A stretch of DNA of 64,000 nucleotides. Source: an uncultured Clostridia bacterium (lineage in GTDB: Bacteria > Bacillota > Clostridia > Christensenellales > Borkfalkiaceae). The notes under the pieces were generated by a model, which was given only the letters and a program-made list of their open reading frames with translations, had not been told where the DNA came from and searched no databases. The position numbers and the translations under genes were made by a program. The DNA is taken from NCBI GenBank assembly GCA_934796775.1, contig CAKVPH010000002.1, forward strand, positions 1 to 64,000, written 5' to 3'. Shown piece after piece: positions 24,721-34,780 of the stretch; within the stretch, counting starts at the first letter, position 1, and each line of letters opens with the position of its first letter.

Positions 24721-26859
24721 ATGTCAGTATTTTTTAACGAAAATGAATGGATGTGGAAAGAAAATCAAACCGATAGCTTTCCTATAGCGCAATACGGCGC
24801 AAAGTCTTTTATGTGGACGGACGCGCTCTATAACGGTAATTTCGTAAACGCTCTGTCAAATAATCACGGGCAAACTTTTTGCCGTGAAGAAGTAATAAAA
24901 TATTTGCAGGGATTTCGTGCGGAAAAAAGCCATTTTAACAGTTTTGAACTCGAAATAAACGGTTTAAGGCTCAGAGATAAATTTGTTTTTGAAAATCAGA
25001 CGCTTGAAAAAGACGAAAAGTGTTTTGACGTTCACACTATAAGTTTATTTTATCCGGATATGAATATCCGTGTTAGAGTAAAAACCCGGCTTGACGGATC
25101 TGCATTTTTGGTCAGGTGGCTTGAAATCGAAAATTCAGGCAAAGAAAAAGTTGCCGTAACCGGACTTTATCCCATGTGCGGAATTTTATACCGGGAAGTA
25201 GTTACCAACACTTTAAGCGGGCAAAACTTCCGTCCCGAAAGCTACGTTGCAAGTTTTTCAGACAATAACTATTTGGGTGAAGGCGAAATCAAGTGGTTTA
25301 AAATTCCCAAGGCCACGCTTAAATTTGCGCACGAACGTCCGATTTTTAATCCGCCCACGTATTTTTTAAAGAACGATAATTCTTGTCAGATAACCGTAAT
25401 TTCCATTGAAACGAGTATGATGCCTCGTGCGGAATTTACAAAGTGCGGAGATTATACCTGGGCAAGGCACGTTACAAACGCAGACTACCTGCATTTTAAA
25501 GCGGGTGTGGACAGATGCGCGCTTCCAAGATTTTTGGCTCCCGGGCAAACGGTAGTTTCTGCAAAGGTGCATATAGGACAGGTTTACGGAGATCTGGACG
25601 ATGCTTCAAACGAGTTATTCTATCATACTCGTTTATCCGTAAAACCCGTAAGAAATCAGGCAATTACGCATCCCGTGGCATACACTCACGGTTGTTATAG
25701 CGATTGTCATCAGCAAAACAAGCAGATGCTTATCAAGGCTGTGGATAACGCCGTAGCGATAGGTGCGGAAATGTTCATGGTGGACGCAGGCTGGTTCGGC
25801 AGTGAAAAAGGCGACTGGTATACTCAGCGCGGCGACTGGTACGAAACGCCGAGTTTAAAAGGCGGCTTAAAAGACGTTTTCGACTATGCGCATAAAAAAG
25901 GAATGATGTGCGGCTTATGGATGGAAGCGGAAGGTTGCGACCTTTCAAGCGAGCTTGCAAAAGCTCATCCCGAATGGCTCATACAGGCTTATGGCAGAAA
26001 AATGCCGACGCTTAATCTTTTGATCCCCGAAGTCCGCGAGTATGTGTATAATTCGATTTGCGGCGTGATAGATAAATATAACCTTGATTTATTCCGCATA
26101 GACGGCGGACTTAAAGAGCCTTCCGAAATGTATACCCCAAGCGGTTATGAAGGAACGTCGTGGGAATATTACGAATATCTTTACGATATAATCGACCGAG
26201 TTCGCAAAAAATACCCGTCGCTCTATCTTGAAAATTGTTCGGGCGGCGGCGGAAGAAGCGATTTAGGCATTATGAGCCATTTCGACTGGATGCAGGCCAC
26301 CGATTTGTTTGCTCCCATAACGCAGTTGAGAGTTATTTACGGATTATCAAGAGCAATGTGTCCCGAGCAGCTGTTGTCTATTCCTGCGCTCGTGCATAAC
26401 GGCGACCCCGATTTGCTTGCAAGAACCACTATTTTCGGGCATATCGAAACTACCGATATAGCGGATAACTATATGAGAATGAATCCCGTGGCGAAAGCAG
26501 CCTGGCTCAAAGCCATAGATCTTTATAAAAAGCAAATCCGCCCGATCATAGATACTTGCAACGTCTATCATCACACACCGTTTGAAGACTACACCAAGCG
26601 CGGCGAATGGCTTGTTTTAGAGTATGCGTCTGAAGATAAAAATAAGTCTATAACAGGGGCTTTCCGTTTAGAGGACGCAAAAGAAAGCGAGTACGTAATA
26701 AAGCCGCGCGGAATATCGTGTGCGGGCGAATATGAAGTGTATCTCGATAATACGGGCGATAAATTTACAGTAAGCGGCTACGAACTTAACCAAAAAGGCT
26801 TTACCGTAAAGCTTTCAGGCAGAACTACAAGTGAAATAGCGGTGTTTACAAGAAAATAA
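24721..26859 (+). CDS. GH36 alpha-galactosidase (cytoplasmic)
   Basis: A 712-residue enzyme of the usual GH36 size. An N-terminal beta-supersandwich (about 1-300) is followed by a TIM barrel with MVDAGWFGS, CGLWMEAE, the nucleophile region LFRIDGG (Asp461), ENCSGGGGRSD and the acid/base Asp528 in WMQATD, then a C-terminal beta-domain. The family cleaves terminal alpha-1,6-linked galactose, as in raffinose-type or galactomannan oligosaccharides; some members cleave alpha-GalNAc. No signal peptide. It lies three bases after the GH20-like gene and one base before a transporter gene, with no clear ribosome binding site, so it relies on coupled translation. Confidence 0.93.
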   Translation: MSVFFNENEWMWKENQTDSFPIAQYGAKSFMWTDALYNGNFVNALSNNHGQTFCREEVIKYLQGFRAEKSHFNSFELEINGLRLRDKFVFENQTLEKDEKCFDVHTISLFYPDMNIRVRVKTRLDGSAFLVRWLEIENSGKEKVAVTGLYPMCGILYREVVTNTLSGQNFRPESYVASFSDNNYLGEGEIKWFKIPKATLKFAHERPIFNPPTYFLKNDNSCQITVISIETSMMPRAEFTKCGDYTWARHVTNADYLHFKAGVDRCALPRFLAPGQTVVSAKVHIGQVYGDLDDASNELFYHTRLSVKPVRNQAITHPVAYTHGCYSDCHQQNKQMLIKAVDNAVAIGAEMFMVDAGWFGSEKGDWYTQRGDWYETPSLKGGLKDVFDYAHKKGMMCGLWMEAEGCDLSSELAKAHPEWLIQAYGRKMPTLNLLIPEVREYVYNSICGVIDKYNLDLFRIDGGLKEPSEMYTPSGYEGTSWEYYEYLYDIIDRVRKKYPSLYLENCSGGGGRSDLGIMSHFDWMQATDLFAPITQLRVIYGLSRAMCPEQLLSIPALVHNGDPDLLARTTIFGHIETTDIADNYMRMNPVAKAAWLKAIDLYKKQIRPIIDTCNVYHHTPFEDYTKRGEWLVLEYASEDKNKSITGAFRLEDAKESEYVIKPRGISCAGEYEVYLDNTGDKFTVSGYELNQKGFTVKLSGRTTSEIAVFTRK

Positions 26860-26860
26860 T

Positions 26861-27775
26861 ATGTGGCTGTATTCTTTACCCGTAGTTGTGCTTTTTGTCA
26901 TAACTATGGCGGCAAATTTAACTTCGCAGATAACCAAAAATTCATTTGTAAAAAAATACGATTCTGCGGCGGATAAATATTTATTTATTGCCTTTGGCTG
27001 CATTATTTCCGTTGCGGTGCTTTTTATGTCCGGCGGAATAAAAACGTTATCGTTATTTACTTTTTTAACCGCATGCGGCTTTGGCGCGCTTACTCTTATT
27101 CAGTCGTATTTTATGCTTCGCGCGTACGACTCGGGATCGTTTGCATACACAAGCGTAATAGTTTCTCTTTCCACAATAATTCCCGCGTTTTCCGGCGCGA
27201 TATTCTGGGATGAAACGCTTTATCCCGCGCAAATAGCGGGGATTGTTCTGCTCATTGCATGTTTTATGCTTTGCGTAGGTAAAGATAAAGAAAAAAAGCA
27301 AATGAGCGCAAAATGGCTTGTATACGTCTTTATCGCATTTTTAAGCACGGGTTTTATAGGCGTAATGCAAAAGGTGCATCAATCGTCTGCTTATGCAAAC
27401 GAACTTAACGGATTTTTAATAATTTCATTTGCGATTTCCGCAATATCTGCGGGAATTTGCGCCGTTATTGCCGTAAAACGAAAAACAGACGGGCAGAACA
27501 AAGCCGAAAACAGCGAAGGAAAGACTAAAAAGGGCGCTATTTATCCTATACTTATAATTTTGTCGGGCGTAGGAGTTGCTCTCAACAACGTTATAAATTT
27601 GTACCTGTCCGGCAAAGTGGACAGCGCGGTGTTTTTTCCTATCGTAAACGGCGGCGGTCTGATTTTAGTAACGCTTTGCGCAGTTGCTTTATACCGCGAA
27701 AAGCTTTCGGTAAAACAGTGGATAGGAATTATAGTGGGAATAATTTCGGTTGTTCTTTTAAGTAATCCTTTTTAG
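26861..27775 (+). CDS. EamA/DMT-superfamily transporter
   Basis: A 304-residue membrane protein with about ten hydrophobic helices in two related halves, as in the drug/metabolite transporter superfamily. Helix-end patterns such as SVIVSLSTIIPAFSGAIFW and WIGIIVGIISVVLLSNPF are typical. Family members export or import small metabolites. Position one base after the alpha-galactosidase gene suggests it moves a sugar or breakdown product, but the substrate is unknown. It is the last gene of block 1; a terminator lies 150 bases on. Confidence 0.9.
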   Translation: MWLYSLPVVVLFVITMAANLTSQITKNSFVKKYDSAADKYLFIAFGCIISVAVLFMSGGIKTLSLFTFLTACGFGALTLIQSYFMLRAYDSGSFAYTSVIVSLSTIIPAFSGAIFWDETLYPAQIAGIVLLIACFMLCVGKDKEKKQMSAKWLVYVFIAFLSTGFIGVMQKVHQSSAYANELNGFLIISFAISAISAGICAVIAVKRKTDGQNKAENSEGKTKKGAIYPILIILSGVGVALNNVINLYLSGKVDSAVFFPIVNGGGLILVTLCAVALYREKLSVKQWIGIIVGIISVVLLSNPF

Positions 27776-27924
27776 GTGAAAAACAGCAACTAAGCTATTC
27801 AGCAATATATTATGTTATTTTTGTAAAGTTTAGCATTTGACCATACTTTGCAGGAACATGGCATTTTTTTAAAGCAACAAAAAAATGTAAAAACGATTGC
27901 AAAAAATAACCTTTCAAAACGAAT

Positions 27925-27957
27925 AAAAACGATGACCTTAATCGGTTGTCGTTTTTT
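27925..27957 (+). terminator. terminator of block 1
   Basis: AAAACGA and TCGTTTT arms, two G-T wobble pairs and ACC/GGT form a 12-base stem around TTAATC, followed by six T residues. Confidence 0.75.
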
Positions 27958-28132
27958 ATTTTTGTATATTTTTAGCAAAGATCTACACATTTCAGGCTAA
28001 AAACGGCTTAAACGTTTTAAACTTGCATAAAAAAATTCTTTTTATAAAAAAATAAAAACAAGCAATAAAAACGTAAAAAAACACGCCGCAAAAAAAGTTT
28101 TTCTTTTTTTAATCTGTTTCGCATTTAACCAT

Positions 28133-28160
28133 TGTTTTTTTGGTATTTACCGTTTATAAT
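28133..28160 (+). promoter_or_regulatory. candidate promoter of block 2
   Basis: TTGTTT at 28133-28138 and TATAAT at 28155-28160 are 16 bases apart, about 85 bases before the dehydrogenase start codon. A second TATAAT lies at 28166. Confidence 0.5.
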
Positions 28161-28245
28161 TTTTATATAATTTCGAACGAATGCAAAAATGAACCAATTA
28201 TTTTAACATTTTCATTTTGTTTGTGGCAGACGGAGGTAGACTTAA

Positions 28246-29520
28246 ATGAAAAAAATCAGTGTTGTCGTTGTAGGTTTCGGTGACAGAGGTGAAGCGTATA
28301 CAAAATATGCTCTTACTCATCCCGACGAGTTAGAAGTTGTTGCTGTGGTTGATCCTAATCCGGTAAGGCGCGAACTTGCAAAGGCAAGATTCAATATAAA
28401 AGACGATATGATGTTCGACTGCGTAGACGATTGCATTAAGAAAGGCAAAATTGCAGACGCGGTAATAAACGCCACTATGGACGAATTGCATATTCCCACG
28501 GCTTTACCTTTTTTAAAGCTCAAATACGATATGCTGCTTGAAAAACCCATAACCAACAACAAGACAGATTTAATGCGTTTAAAACAACTTGCCGACGAAA
28601 ACGGCTGCAAACTTATGATTTGTCACGTTTTAAGATACACTCCTTTTTACCGCAGAATTAAAGAAATAGTTTTAAGCGGAGAAATCGGCGATATCGTTTG
28701 CATGGAAACAAACGAGATGGTAGGCGTTGCTCATTCAAGCGCGTCATACATTCGCGGCAAATGGAACAACAGAGAAAAATGCGGTTCTTCTATGTTACTC
28801 GCTAAGTGTTGCCACGATATGGATTTGCTTTGCTGGTTTAAAAACGGCGTTGCTCCCGAAAAGGTAACAAGTTTTGGCGGACGGTATTATTTTATACCCG
28901 AAAAAGCTCCCGAAGGCTCGGGAACGAGGTGTCTTGTCGATTGCAAGGTAGAAAAAGAATGTCCGTATTCCTGCAAAAAGCTGCTACTTGATAATCACTA
29001 TTTTACTCAGTATTTGTTCACTTGTTTGAATAAGCCTTACGAACAGATAACTTATGAAGAAAAGGTTGAATCCTTAAAGACGATAAATCCTCACGGAAAA
29101 TGTATTTTCAAAACTGATGCGGATATTGTTGACAGACAAGCCGTAATTATAAAATTTGCCGACGGAACGGTTGCAACTCACAGTATGGTTTCGGGCGTTG
29201 CAAGACCGGGCAGAAACATTCATCTTATCGGTACTAAGGGCGAAATTCAGGGATTTTTTGAAGACAACAATTTTAAAGTAAGAACGTATAACGCGGCAAA
29301 CTGCTTATATAACGAAAGAGAAGAAGTTATTACCGGAATAGAAGACGGCGACGGACACGGTGGCGGCGACAGCCGAATCGTAAAAGATTTTGTAAGTATG
29401 GAAAACGGCGAACAAAAATCCATTTCCGCTACCGTTATAGACGATTCGGTAAACAGTCACCTTATCGTTTACGCCGCAGATAAATCACTCGACGAGGGCG
29501 GAGTAACGGTAAATGTCTGA
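28246..29520 (+). CDS. Gfo/Idh/MocA-family NAD(P)-dependent oxidoreductase
   Basis: A 424-residue enzyme. The N-terminal Rossmann fold shows VVGFGDRGEAY, AVVDPNPVRRE and the catalytic-site LLEKPITNN. The C-terminal alpha/beta domain carries the catalytic-region His in CCHDMDLLCW. A Cys-rich insertion (CLVDCKVEKECPYSC) is common in sugar-acting members of this family. Such enzymes oxidise or epimerise sugars or inositols, and some catalyse redox-based glycosidic bond cleavage. It has GGAGG upstream and overlaps the rhamnosidase-like gene by 8 bases, so the two are coupled and probably act on the same sugar. Confidence 0.92.
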   Translation: MKKISVVVVGFGDRGEAYTKYALTHPDELEVVAVVDPNPVRRELAKARFNIKDDMMFDCVDDCIKKGKIADAVINATMDELHIPTALPFLKLKYDMLLEKPITNNKTDLMRLKQLADENGCKLMICHVLRYTPFYRRIKEIVLSGEIGDIVCMETNEMVGVAHSSASYIRGKWNNREKCGSSMLLAKCCHDMDLLCWFKNGVAPEKVTSFGGRYYFIPEKAPEGSGTRCLVDCKVEKECPYSCKKLLLDNHYFTQYLFTCLNKPYEQITYEEKVESLKTINPHGKCIFKTDADIVDRQAVIIKFADGTVATHSMVSGVARPGRNIHLIGTKGEIQGFFEDNNFKVRTYNAANCLYNEREEVITGIEDGDGHGGGDSRIVKDFVSMENGEQKSISATVIDDSVNSHLIVYAADKSLDEGGVTVNV

Positions 29521-31507
29521 AGCAATAAACACAAAAGCAAAATGGGTATGGTACCCGGGCGATTTTGAAATTTCGCTTTTCAATAAATGTATGGCAGAGC
29601 GTTATGAGCGCGACGTTCAGATAACGCCGTTCTGGCGAATGGACAGTCATTTCGTAACGGTCAGATATTATCTTAATTTTTCTCTGCCTGAGCGTGACGT
29701 AATTAAAATCAAAGCCGACGGAACTTACAATATCTTTATCGAAAATTTGGGGTACGTCAAAAATTTCAAAGGCTATATCGAACTCGATAAAGGCGATTAT
29801 GCCGTGCAGATTTTAGTAAACAACGTTGCAAAACTGCCGTGCCTTTACGTGGACGGAAAATATTTTAAGTCGGGAAAGGACGATATAACAGTCAGCTGTC
29901 AGGATAACGGATATTATAAAGCCGCAAGCTGGATATTCGACGACGAAAATAATTCTCCCAACGATTTTTCGCTGCCTCTTAGTTCGCGCGAATGCGAGTC
30001 GGTAAAACAGATAAACGGCGGATTATTTTACGATTTCGGTAAGGAAATAACCGCAAAACTGCATTTTTCGTTCGTTAATTCCGACGTATATTGTTATTAC
30101 GGCGAATCGCCGGAAGAAGCGCTTGACAGTGAGTATTCCGAGCAGACCGACGTAATTAAAAAGTGCGACGGCGAATGTGTTACGCCTAACAAAAAAGCGT
30201 TCCGATATCTGTTTACAAAATCCGCCGAACCTTACGGAAAACTTACCGCCTTGGAAGAAAAGCCCGACGTGCCTAAATGTTCGTTTAAGTGCAAAGACGA
30301 GCTTTTACAAAGAATTTTCGATACTTCGGTCTATACTTTCGGGCTTTGTAAAAAGGAATTTATAATAGACGGGGCAAAGCGCGACCGTTGGGCGTGGAGC
30401 GGCGATACTTACCAAAGCGCGCTGGTGAATTATTACAGTTATTTCGACGCAGACGCAGTAAAACGCACGCTTGTTGCGCTAAAAGGCAAAGAACCCGTAA
30501 ATTCTTATATAAATCACATAATGGACTATACGTCCTACTGGATATTATCCGTTTACGATTTGTTCAGGTATACCGGCGATAAAGAGTTTGTTAAAGAAAT
30601 GCTCCCTTGGGTAAAAAAGTACGTCTGCCTTTTGGAGAGCCGTTGCGATAAAGACGGATTTTTAACCTATCACGAAGGCGACTGGGTATTTATCGACTGG
30701 GCAGAAATGGATAACATGGGCGAAACATCTTTTGAGCAGATAATTTTTGCCGAAGCTTTAAAAAATTACGCCGAAATGCTTGAACTTTGCGGGTTTGACG
30801 GCGGAGAATATTTTAAAAAGTCTGCTCTGTTGTGGGAAAAAACCGTTGAAGTCTTTTATAAAAACGGAGCGTTCATTCACGGCAGAAAAAATGGCGTTTT
30901 ATCGGATAAAGTAACAAAATATGCCAACATATTCGCAATTTTATACGGTTTTGCGGATAAAAAAATGACGCAGGAAATAGTTGAAAACGTGCTTATAAAC
31001 GATCACATTCAACCCATAATAACACCGTATATGAAATTTTACGAACTATCGGCTCTTGCAAAAGTCGGAATGTTTTCCGAAGTTTTAAGTGAGATAAAAT
31101 CTTACTGGGGCGGCATGCTTGAACTCGGCGCGACAACGTTTTGGGAACAGTACGATCCTACGGCAAAAGGTGCAGAACATTACGAGATGTATGATCGAAA
31201 ATACGGAAAAAGCCTGTGTCACGCCTGGGGCGCATCGCCGATTTATCTGATATTTGCCTGTATTTTCGGTATCAAACCCACAAAAAACGGATTTATACTT
31301 GCGCCGTCGCTTGTCATGGTTGACGATTTTGAACTGACTTGTCCGGTAAAAGGCGGATTTTTAACGCTTATAAAAACGAGCGAGCAATTTACCGTTTATT
31401 CCGATGGCGTAGACGGACTTTTAGATTTTTCGTACTCACCGGGATACGGAGAAAAAGCCGTAAAAATAATTGCGGGCAAAAAATATGTTTTCAGAAACAA
31501 ATTTTAA
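29513..31507 (+). CDS. GH78-like alpha-L-rhamnosidase (cytoplasmic)
   Basis: A 664-residue protein. N-terminal beta-domains (about 1-260) precede an (alpha/alpha)6 barrel with IDGAKRDRWAWSGD near 285-300, the acidic motif of bacterial rhamnosidases, and GATTFWE with Glu545 as the expected general base. SLCHAWGASPIYLI follows, and a C-terminal beta-domain closes the protein. The family removes alpha-L-rhamnose from plant glycans such as rhamnogalacturonan or flavonoid glycosides. No signal peptide, so it acts on imported oligosaccharides. It overlaps the upstream dehydrogenase gene by 8 bases. Confidence 0.88.
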   Translation: MSEAINTKAKWVWYPGDFEISLFNKCMAERYERDVQITPFWRMDSHFVTVRYYLNFSLPERDVIKIKADGTYNIFIENLGYVKNFKGYIELDKGDYAVQILVNNVAKLPCLYVDGKYFKSGKDDITVSCQDNGYYKAASWIFDDENNSPNDFSLPLSSRECESVKQINGGLFYDFGKEITAKLHFSFVNSDVYCYYGESPEEALDSEYSEQTDVIKKCDGECVTPNKKAFRYLFTKSAEPYGKLTALEEKPDVPKCSFKCKDELLQRIFDTSVYTFGLCKKEFIIDGAKRDRWAWSGDTYQSALVNYYSYFDADAVKRTLVALKGKEPVNSYINHIMDYTSYWILSVYDLFRYTGDKEFVKEMLPWVKKYVCLLESRCDKDGFLTYHEGDWVFIDWAEMDNMGETSFEQIIFAEALKNYAEMLELCGFDGGEYFKKSALLWEKTVEVFYKNGAFIHGRKNGVLSDKVTKYANIFAILYGFADKKMTQEIVENVLINDHIQPIITPYMKFYELSALAKVGMFSEVLSEIKSYWGGMLELGATTFWEQYDPTAKGAEHYEMYDRKYGKSLCHAWGASPIYLIFACIFGIKPTKNGFILAPSLVMVDDFELTCPVKGGFLTLIKTSEQFTVYSDGVDGLLDFSYSPGYGEKAVKIIAGKKYVFRNKF

Positions 31508-31550
31508 CGCTAAGGCACAAAACGTCAAGGCGTAAACAAAGGAGGACTTA

Positions 31551-32378
31551 ATGCCGTTCAACATAAAGATGTTTGATTCAAAAAGCGATATAGTTGCTGT
31601 TTCGTCGTCGGCTTTTGGCTCAATCGTTCCGCACTCGCACGAGTTTGTCGAGCTTGTGTACGTTTTAAGCGGTAAGGGCGAAAACTGTATAGGCGAAGAA
31701 CATATAGAAGTTTCAGAAGGCGACGTTTTTATAATTGCGGATAAAACGCTCAGTCATTCTATAGTTCCCATCGGCAATGCAGACGAGTTTCAGATAATCA
31801 ACGTGATTTTCCCGTTTGAAACGTATAACATAAATTATTCGGTATTCGTGAGCGGAAATGTTTATTCTCACGATTTATTGCCGGATACAAAAAGTTTGTT
31901 TTTAAATATAAAAAACGAATACGACCTTAAAAAACCGCTGTACGAAGAAATAATGAAGTCATACACGCAGGTCATACTTTACAAACTTCTGCGCATATGT
32001 TCATCAAAAAACAGAAAGACGGATAAACTCAATCTGCGGCAGAAAAAAGACGCGGATTATATTAAAATTGCCGTTGAATACATCCGCGATAATTACGATA
32101 AGCAGATAAACGTTGACGATATAGCTTCGGCTTGCGGACTTTGCAAGGCGTATCTGCAACGGTTGTTCCGCAAAGAATGCGATACGTCGATAAAAGAATA
32201 TCTCATTAAATACAGGATAGAGCAAAGTTGTAAATATCTTTTAAACACCGATTTTTCGGTGGCGGCAGTTGCTCAGACCGTGGGCTTTAACGATTTAAAG
32301 TATTTTTATCTTAAATTTAAAGAAATAGTCGGAATGACTCCTATAAATTATAAAAAAGCACAGGAGGGCGAGCTATGA
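31551..32378 (+). CDS. AraC-family regulator in block 2
   Basis: A 275-residue regulator. A cupin-like N-terminus (FGSIVPHSHEFVELVYVLSG, EGDVFIIAD) is followed by a double helix-turn-helix domain (about 170-272) ending in the signature VGFNDLKYFYLKFKEIVGMTPINYKK. AAAGGAGG precedes the ATG. Its stop overlaps the ATG of the LplB-like permease, so it is co-expressed with importer system 2. It probably senses the sugar handled by block 2. Confidence 0.93.
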   Translation: MPFNIKMFDSKSDIVAVSSSAFGSIVPHSHEFVELVYVLSGKGENCIGEEHIEVSEGDVFIIADKTLSHSIVPIGNADEFQIINVIFPFETYNINYSVFVSGNVYSHDLLPDTKSLFLNIKNEYDLKKPLYEEIMKSYTQVILYKLLRICSSKNRKTDKLNLRQKKDADYIKIAVEYIRDNYDKQINVDDIASACGLCKAYLQRLFRKECDTSIKEYLIKYRIEQSCKYLLNTDFSVAAVAQTVGFNDLKYFYLKFKEIVGMTPINYKKAQEGEL

Positions 32379-33847
32379 GCAAAAGCGAAACGTCTTTAAA
32401 ACCCGATATTTTAAAAAAATCGGGTTTGGACGAAAAAGCCTGCAAACGCGGCAAGTGTATAATTCAGCTTGTTTTAATGTTTGCAAGTCTGCTGTCTTTT
32501 TTATTCGGTAGTTTTTTAAGCTATACCGACGGCGCGTTTTCGTTTTCGCTTTCGGGCGCGGGCGTTTTTGAACTGATATTTTACGGCGGAAAAATCGGTT
32601 ATGTAAACTACGGTACGACGGTGTATTTATCCGTTCCTGCGGTGGCTGTTCTTATATCGGTTTTATGCATTGCAATGCCGATAATTTTTGCCTGCATTTC
32701 CGCCATAACTTGTTTTGTAAAGGGCAAGGACGCCGAAAAACTCGGCATTTTTGAAATGGCGTTTGCGGGAATATTAGTTATTCTTTATATAATACTGCTT
32801 ACCACGTCGGTTTTTAAAGCCGAAAATTCAGAAGGCGAGAGCTTTACGTTTTATAAGCTTTACGAAATCAAACCTGCGTTTTTATTCGCAGTAATTTTAT
32901 ACGCGGCGGCGGGCGGTATTCAAAAATTTCTCTCTTTAAAGAAAATACCGGGTGTAAAACGTTACGTTGCGTTTTATGCGATATTGATAGTACCAACCAT
33001 TCTCATTCTTGTTTTTAACGTATATCCGAGTTTGTTGCAGACAATACTCGCGTTTAAAAATTATCTGCTTATAGACGGAGTTTGGGGCAGCGAGTGGGCA
33101 GGTCTTGAAAATTTCCGCACGCTTGTTGCCGATTCGCAAATGCGAATGGTAATATGGCAAACGGTATATTTAAGCTTTTTAAGACTTGTTGCGGGAATTA
33201 TTCCTCCTGTGATATTCGCGCTTGTGTTTTATCATATAACGTCTAAAAAATACAGAGCGGTTATACAAACCATAGTTTACATTCCGCATTTTTTCAGTTG
33301 GGTTGTAATTTACGCTATAGTTTCCGCATTTTTAACGCCTAACGGACTTTTAAATAAGCTTATAGTAAACGTGTTTCATGGTGAACCGGTGGACTTTTTA
33401 TCCAAGCCCGAACTGTTTTATACTAATATGATTTTATCTTCCGTCTGGAAAGAAGTCGGCTGGGGAACGATACTATTTACCGCAAGTTTAATGGGAATAG
33501 ACAAGAGCTTATACGAAGCCGCGGCAATCGACGGAGCGGGTGTATTCCGAAAGCTTTGGCACATAACTCTTCCGGGAATGACGGGTATTCTGGTTTACAA
33601 CGTCATAATGTCGGTAGGTAACATTTTAAAAGGCGCAGGGGGCGAGCAGATACTCATATTTGCAACCGGCGCGGTGCAGGAAAACAAAGCTTTGGTAATA
33701 GATACCTGGCTTTACTGGAAAGGACTTAAAGAAATACAATACGGGCTTTCGGGTGCGGTTTCGTTCGTGCAGGCGGTAATAGGATTCGTAATGGTAATAG
33801 GCGCGCACAAACTGTCCAAAAAACTTGTGGGGATAGGAGCGTGGTAA
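32375..33847 (+). CDS. LplB-type ABC permease with extra N-terminal membrane region (system 2)
   Basis: A 490-residue protein. Residues ~195-490 are a standard LplB/YtcP-group permease of carbohydrate importers, with YEAAAIDGAGVFRKLWHITLPG as the ATPase-binding EAA loop. The first ~190 residues add about four further hydrophobic segments (near 28-50, 84-112, 122-145, 165-187) not found in standard members of about 300 residues. The extension has no motif I recognise. GGAGG precedes the ATG, which overlaps the AraC stop, so the long start is well supported. It forms a channel with the permease at 33849. Confidence 0.9.
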   Translation: MSKSETSLKPDILKKSGLDEKACKRGKCIIQLVLMFASLLSFLFGSFLSYTDGAFSFSLSGAGVFELIFYGGKIGYVNYGTTVYLSVPAVAVLISVLCIAMPIIFACISAITCFVKGKDAEKLGIFEMAFAGILVILYIILLTTSVFKAENSEGESFTFYKLYEIKPAFLFAVILYAAAGGIQKFLSLKKIPGVKRYVAFYAILIVPTILILVFNVYPSLLQTILAFKNYLLIDGVWGSEWAGLENFRTLVADSQMRMVIWQTVYLSFLRLVAGIIPPVIFALVFYHITSKKYRAVIQTIVYIPHFFSWVVIYAIVSAFLTPNGLLNKLIVNVFHGEPVDFLSKPELFYTNMILSSVWKEVGWGTILFTASLMGIDKSLYEAAAIDGAGVFRKLWHITLPGMTGILVYNVIMSVGNILKGAGGEQILIFATGAVQENKALVIDTWLYWKGLKEIQYGLSGAVSFVQAVIGFVMVIGAHKLSKKLVGIGAW

Positions 33848-33848
33848 A

Positions 33849-34733
33849 ATGATCAGAGGAAAAGACGATAAAATTTTTGAAATCGTTTGTATAGTTCTTG
33901 CTGCGCTTCTCGCAATTCTCTGTCTGTATCCGCTTATTTATACTTTAGGAATATCCGTTTGCAGCGAAAGCGAGTGGACTGAAGCCAACGGGCTTATAGT
34001 ATTTTTTCCTAAAAGACCTACTTTTGTGGCGTATCAGAAAATACTCGGAGTAGGAAGCTACGTTGTAAAAGCCATATGGATGTCCGTTTTAAGAACGCTT
34101 GTGGGAACGCTCACCGCGCTTGCGGTAAACGCTCTTGTCGGGTACGTTTTGTCAAGGGCGGACTTCCCCGGGAAAAATCAGTACGTCTATCTGTTACTGT
34201 TTACAATCTTTTTCTCGGGCGGGCTTATCCCTAACTATATAGTCATACAGGCTTTGCATTTACAGAACAATTTTTGGTCGCTTATACTTCCTAATATCGT
34301 AAGTGCCTGGAATATTCTCATATTCAAACAGTTTTTTTTAGGTATTCCAAGCGAGATTAAAGAAGCCGCAATAATAGACGGCACCGGCGAGCTTAATTTG
34401 TTCTGGTCTATAGTTTTGCCTCTTTCAACTCCCGTAGTTGCGTCAATAGGCTTGTTTACCATGGTAGGGCATTGGAACAACTGGTTCGACGTAATGATCT
34501 ATATCGATCAGGCACATTCCGAGCTTTGGACTTTGCAATACTATATCATGATAAACTTCAACAATTTAGCTCAGGTCGATTCCACCGATATAGGCGTGCC
34601 TATAGCGGGCGTGAATCAGCAAACGCAAAGAATGGCTTTAACTATCGTCGGATTTTTGCCTATACTGTGCATATATCCCTTCTTTCAGAAGTTCTTTAAA
34701 GACGGCGTATATCTCGGCGCGGTAAAAGGATAG
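33849..34733 (+). CDS. LplC/YtcP-type ABC permease (system 2)
   Basis: A 294-residue permease with six hydrophobic helices and the EAA loop KEAAIIDGTGELNLFWSIVLP. It starts one base after its partner and ends in the typical DGVYLGAVKG. Subunits of this group take up complex oligosaccharides such as unsaturated rhamnogalacturonides or alginate fragments in other Firmicutes; the rhamnosidase upstream makes a rhamnose-containing substrate plausible here. No ATPase gene is nearby. Confidence 0.93.
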   Translation: MIRGKDDKIFEIVCIVLAALLAILCLYPLIYTLGISVCSESEWTEANGLIVFFPKRPTFVAYQKILGVGSYVVKAIWMSVLRTLVGTLTALAVNALVGYVLSRADFPGKNQYVYLLLFTIFFSGGLIPNYIVIQALHLQNNFWSLILPNIVSAWNILIFKQFFLGIPSEIKEAAIIDGTGELNLFWSIVLPLSTPVVASIGLFTMVGHWNNWFDVMIYIDQAHSELWTLQYYIMINFNNLAQVDSTDIGVPIAGVNQQTQRMALTIVGFLPILCIYPFFQKFFKDGVYLGAVKG

Positions 34734-34780
34734 TAATTATAAAATAATATAAATAAAATTCATATAAGGAGAGAAAATCA

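Larger units (their letters stand above)
27776..28245. other. 470-base AT-rich intergenic region between blocks 1 and 2
   Basis: No plausible gene is seen. It contains a terminator at 27925, a stretch rich in A and T, TTAAACGTTTTAAA near 28010 and a candidate promoter at 28133 for block 2. Confidence 0.7.
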
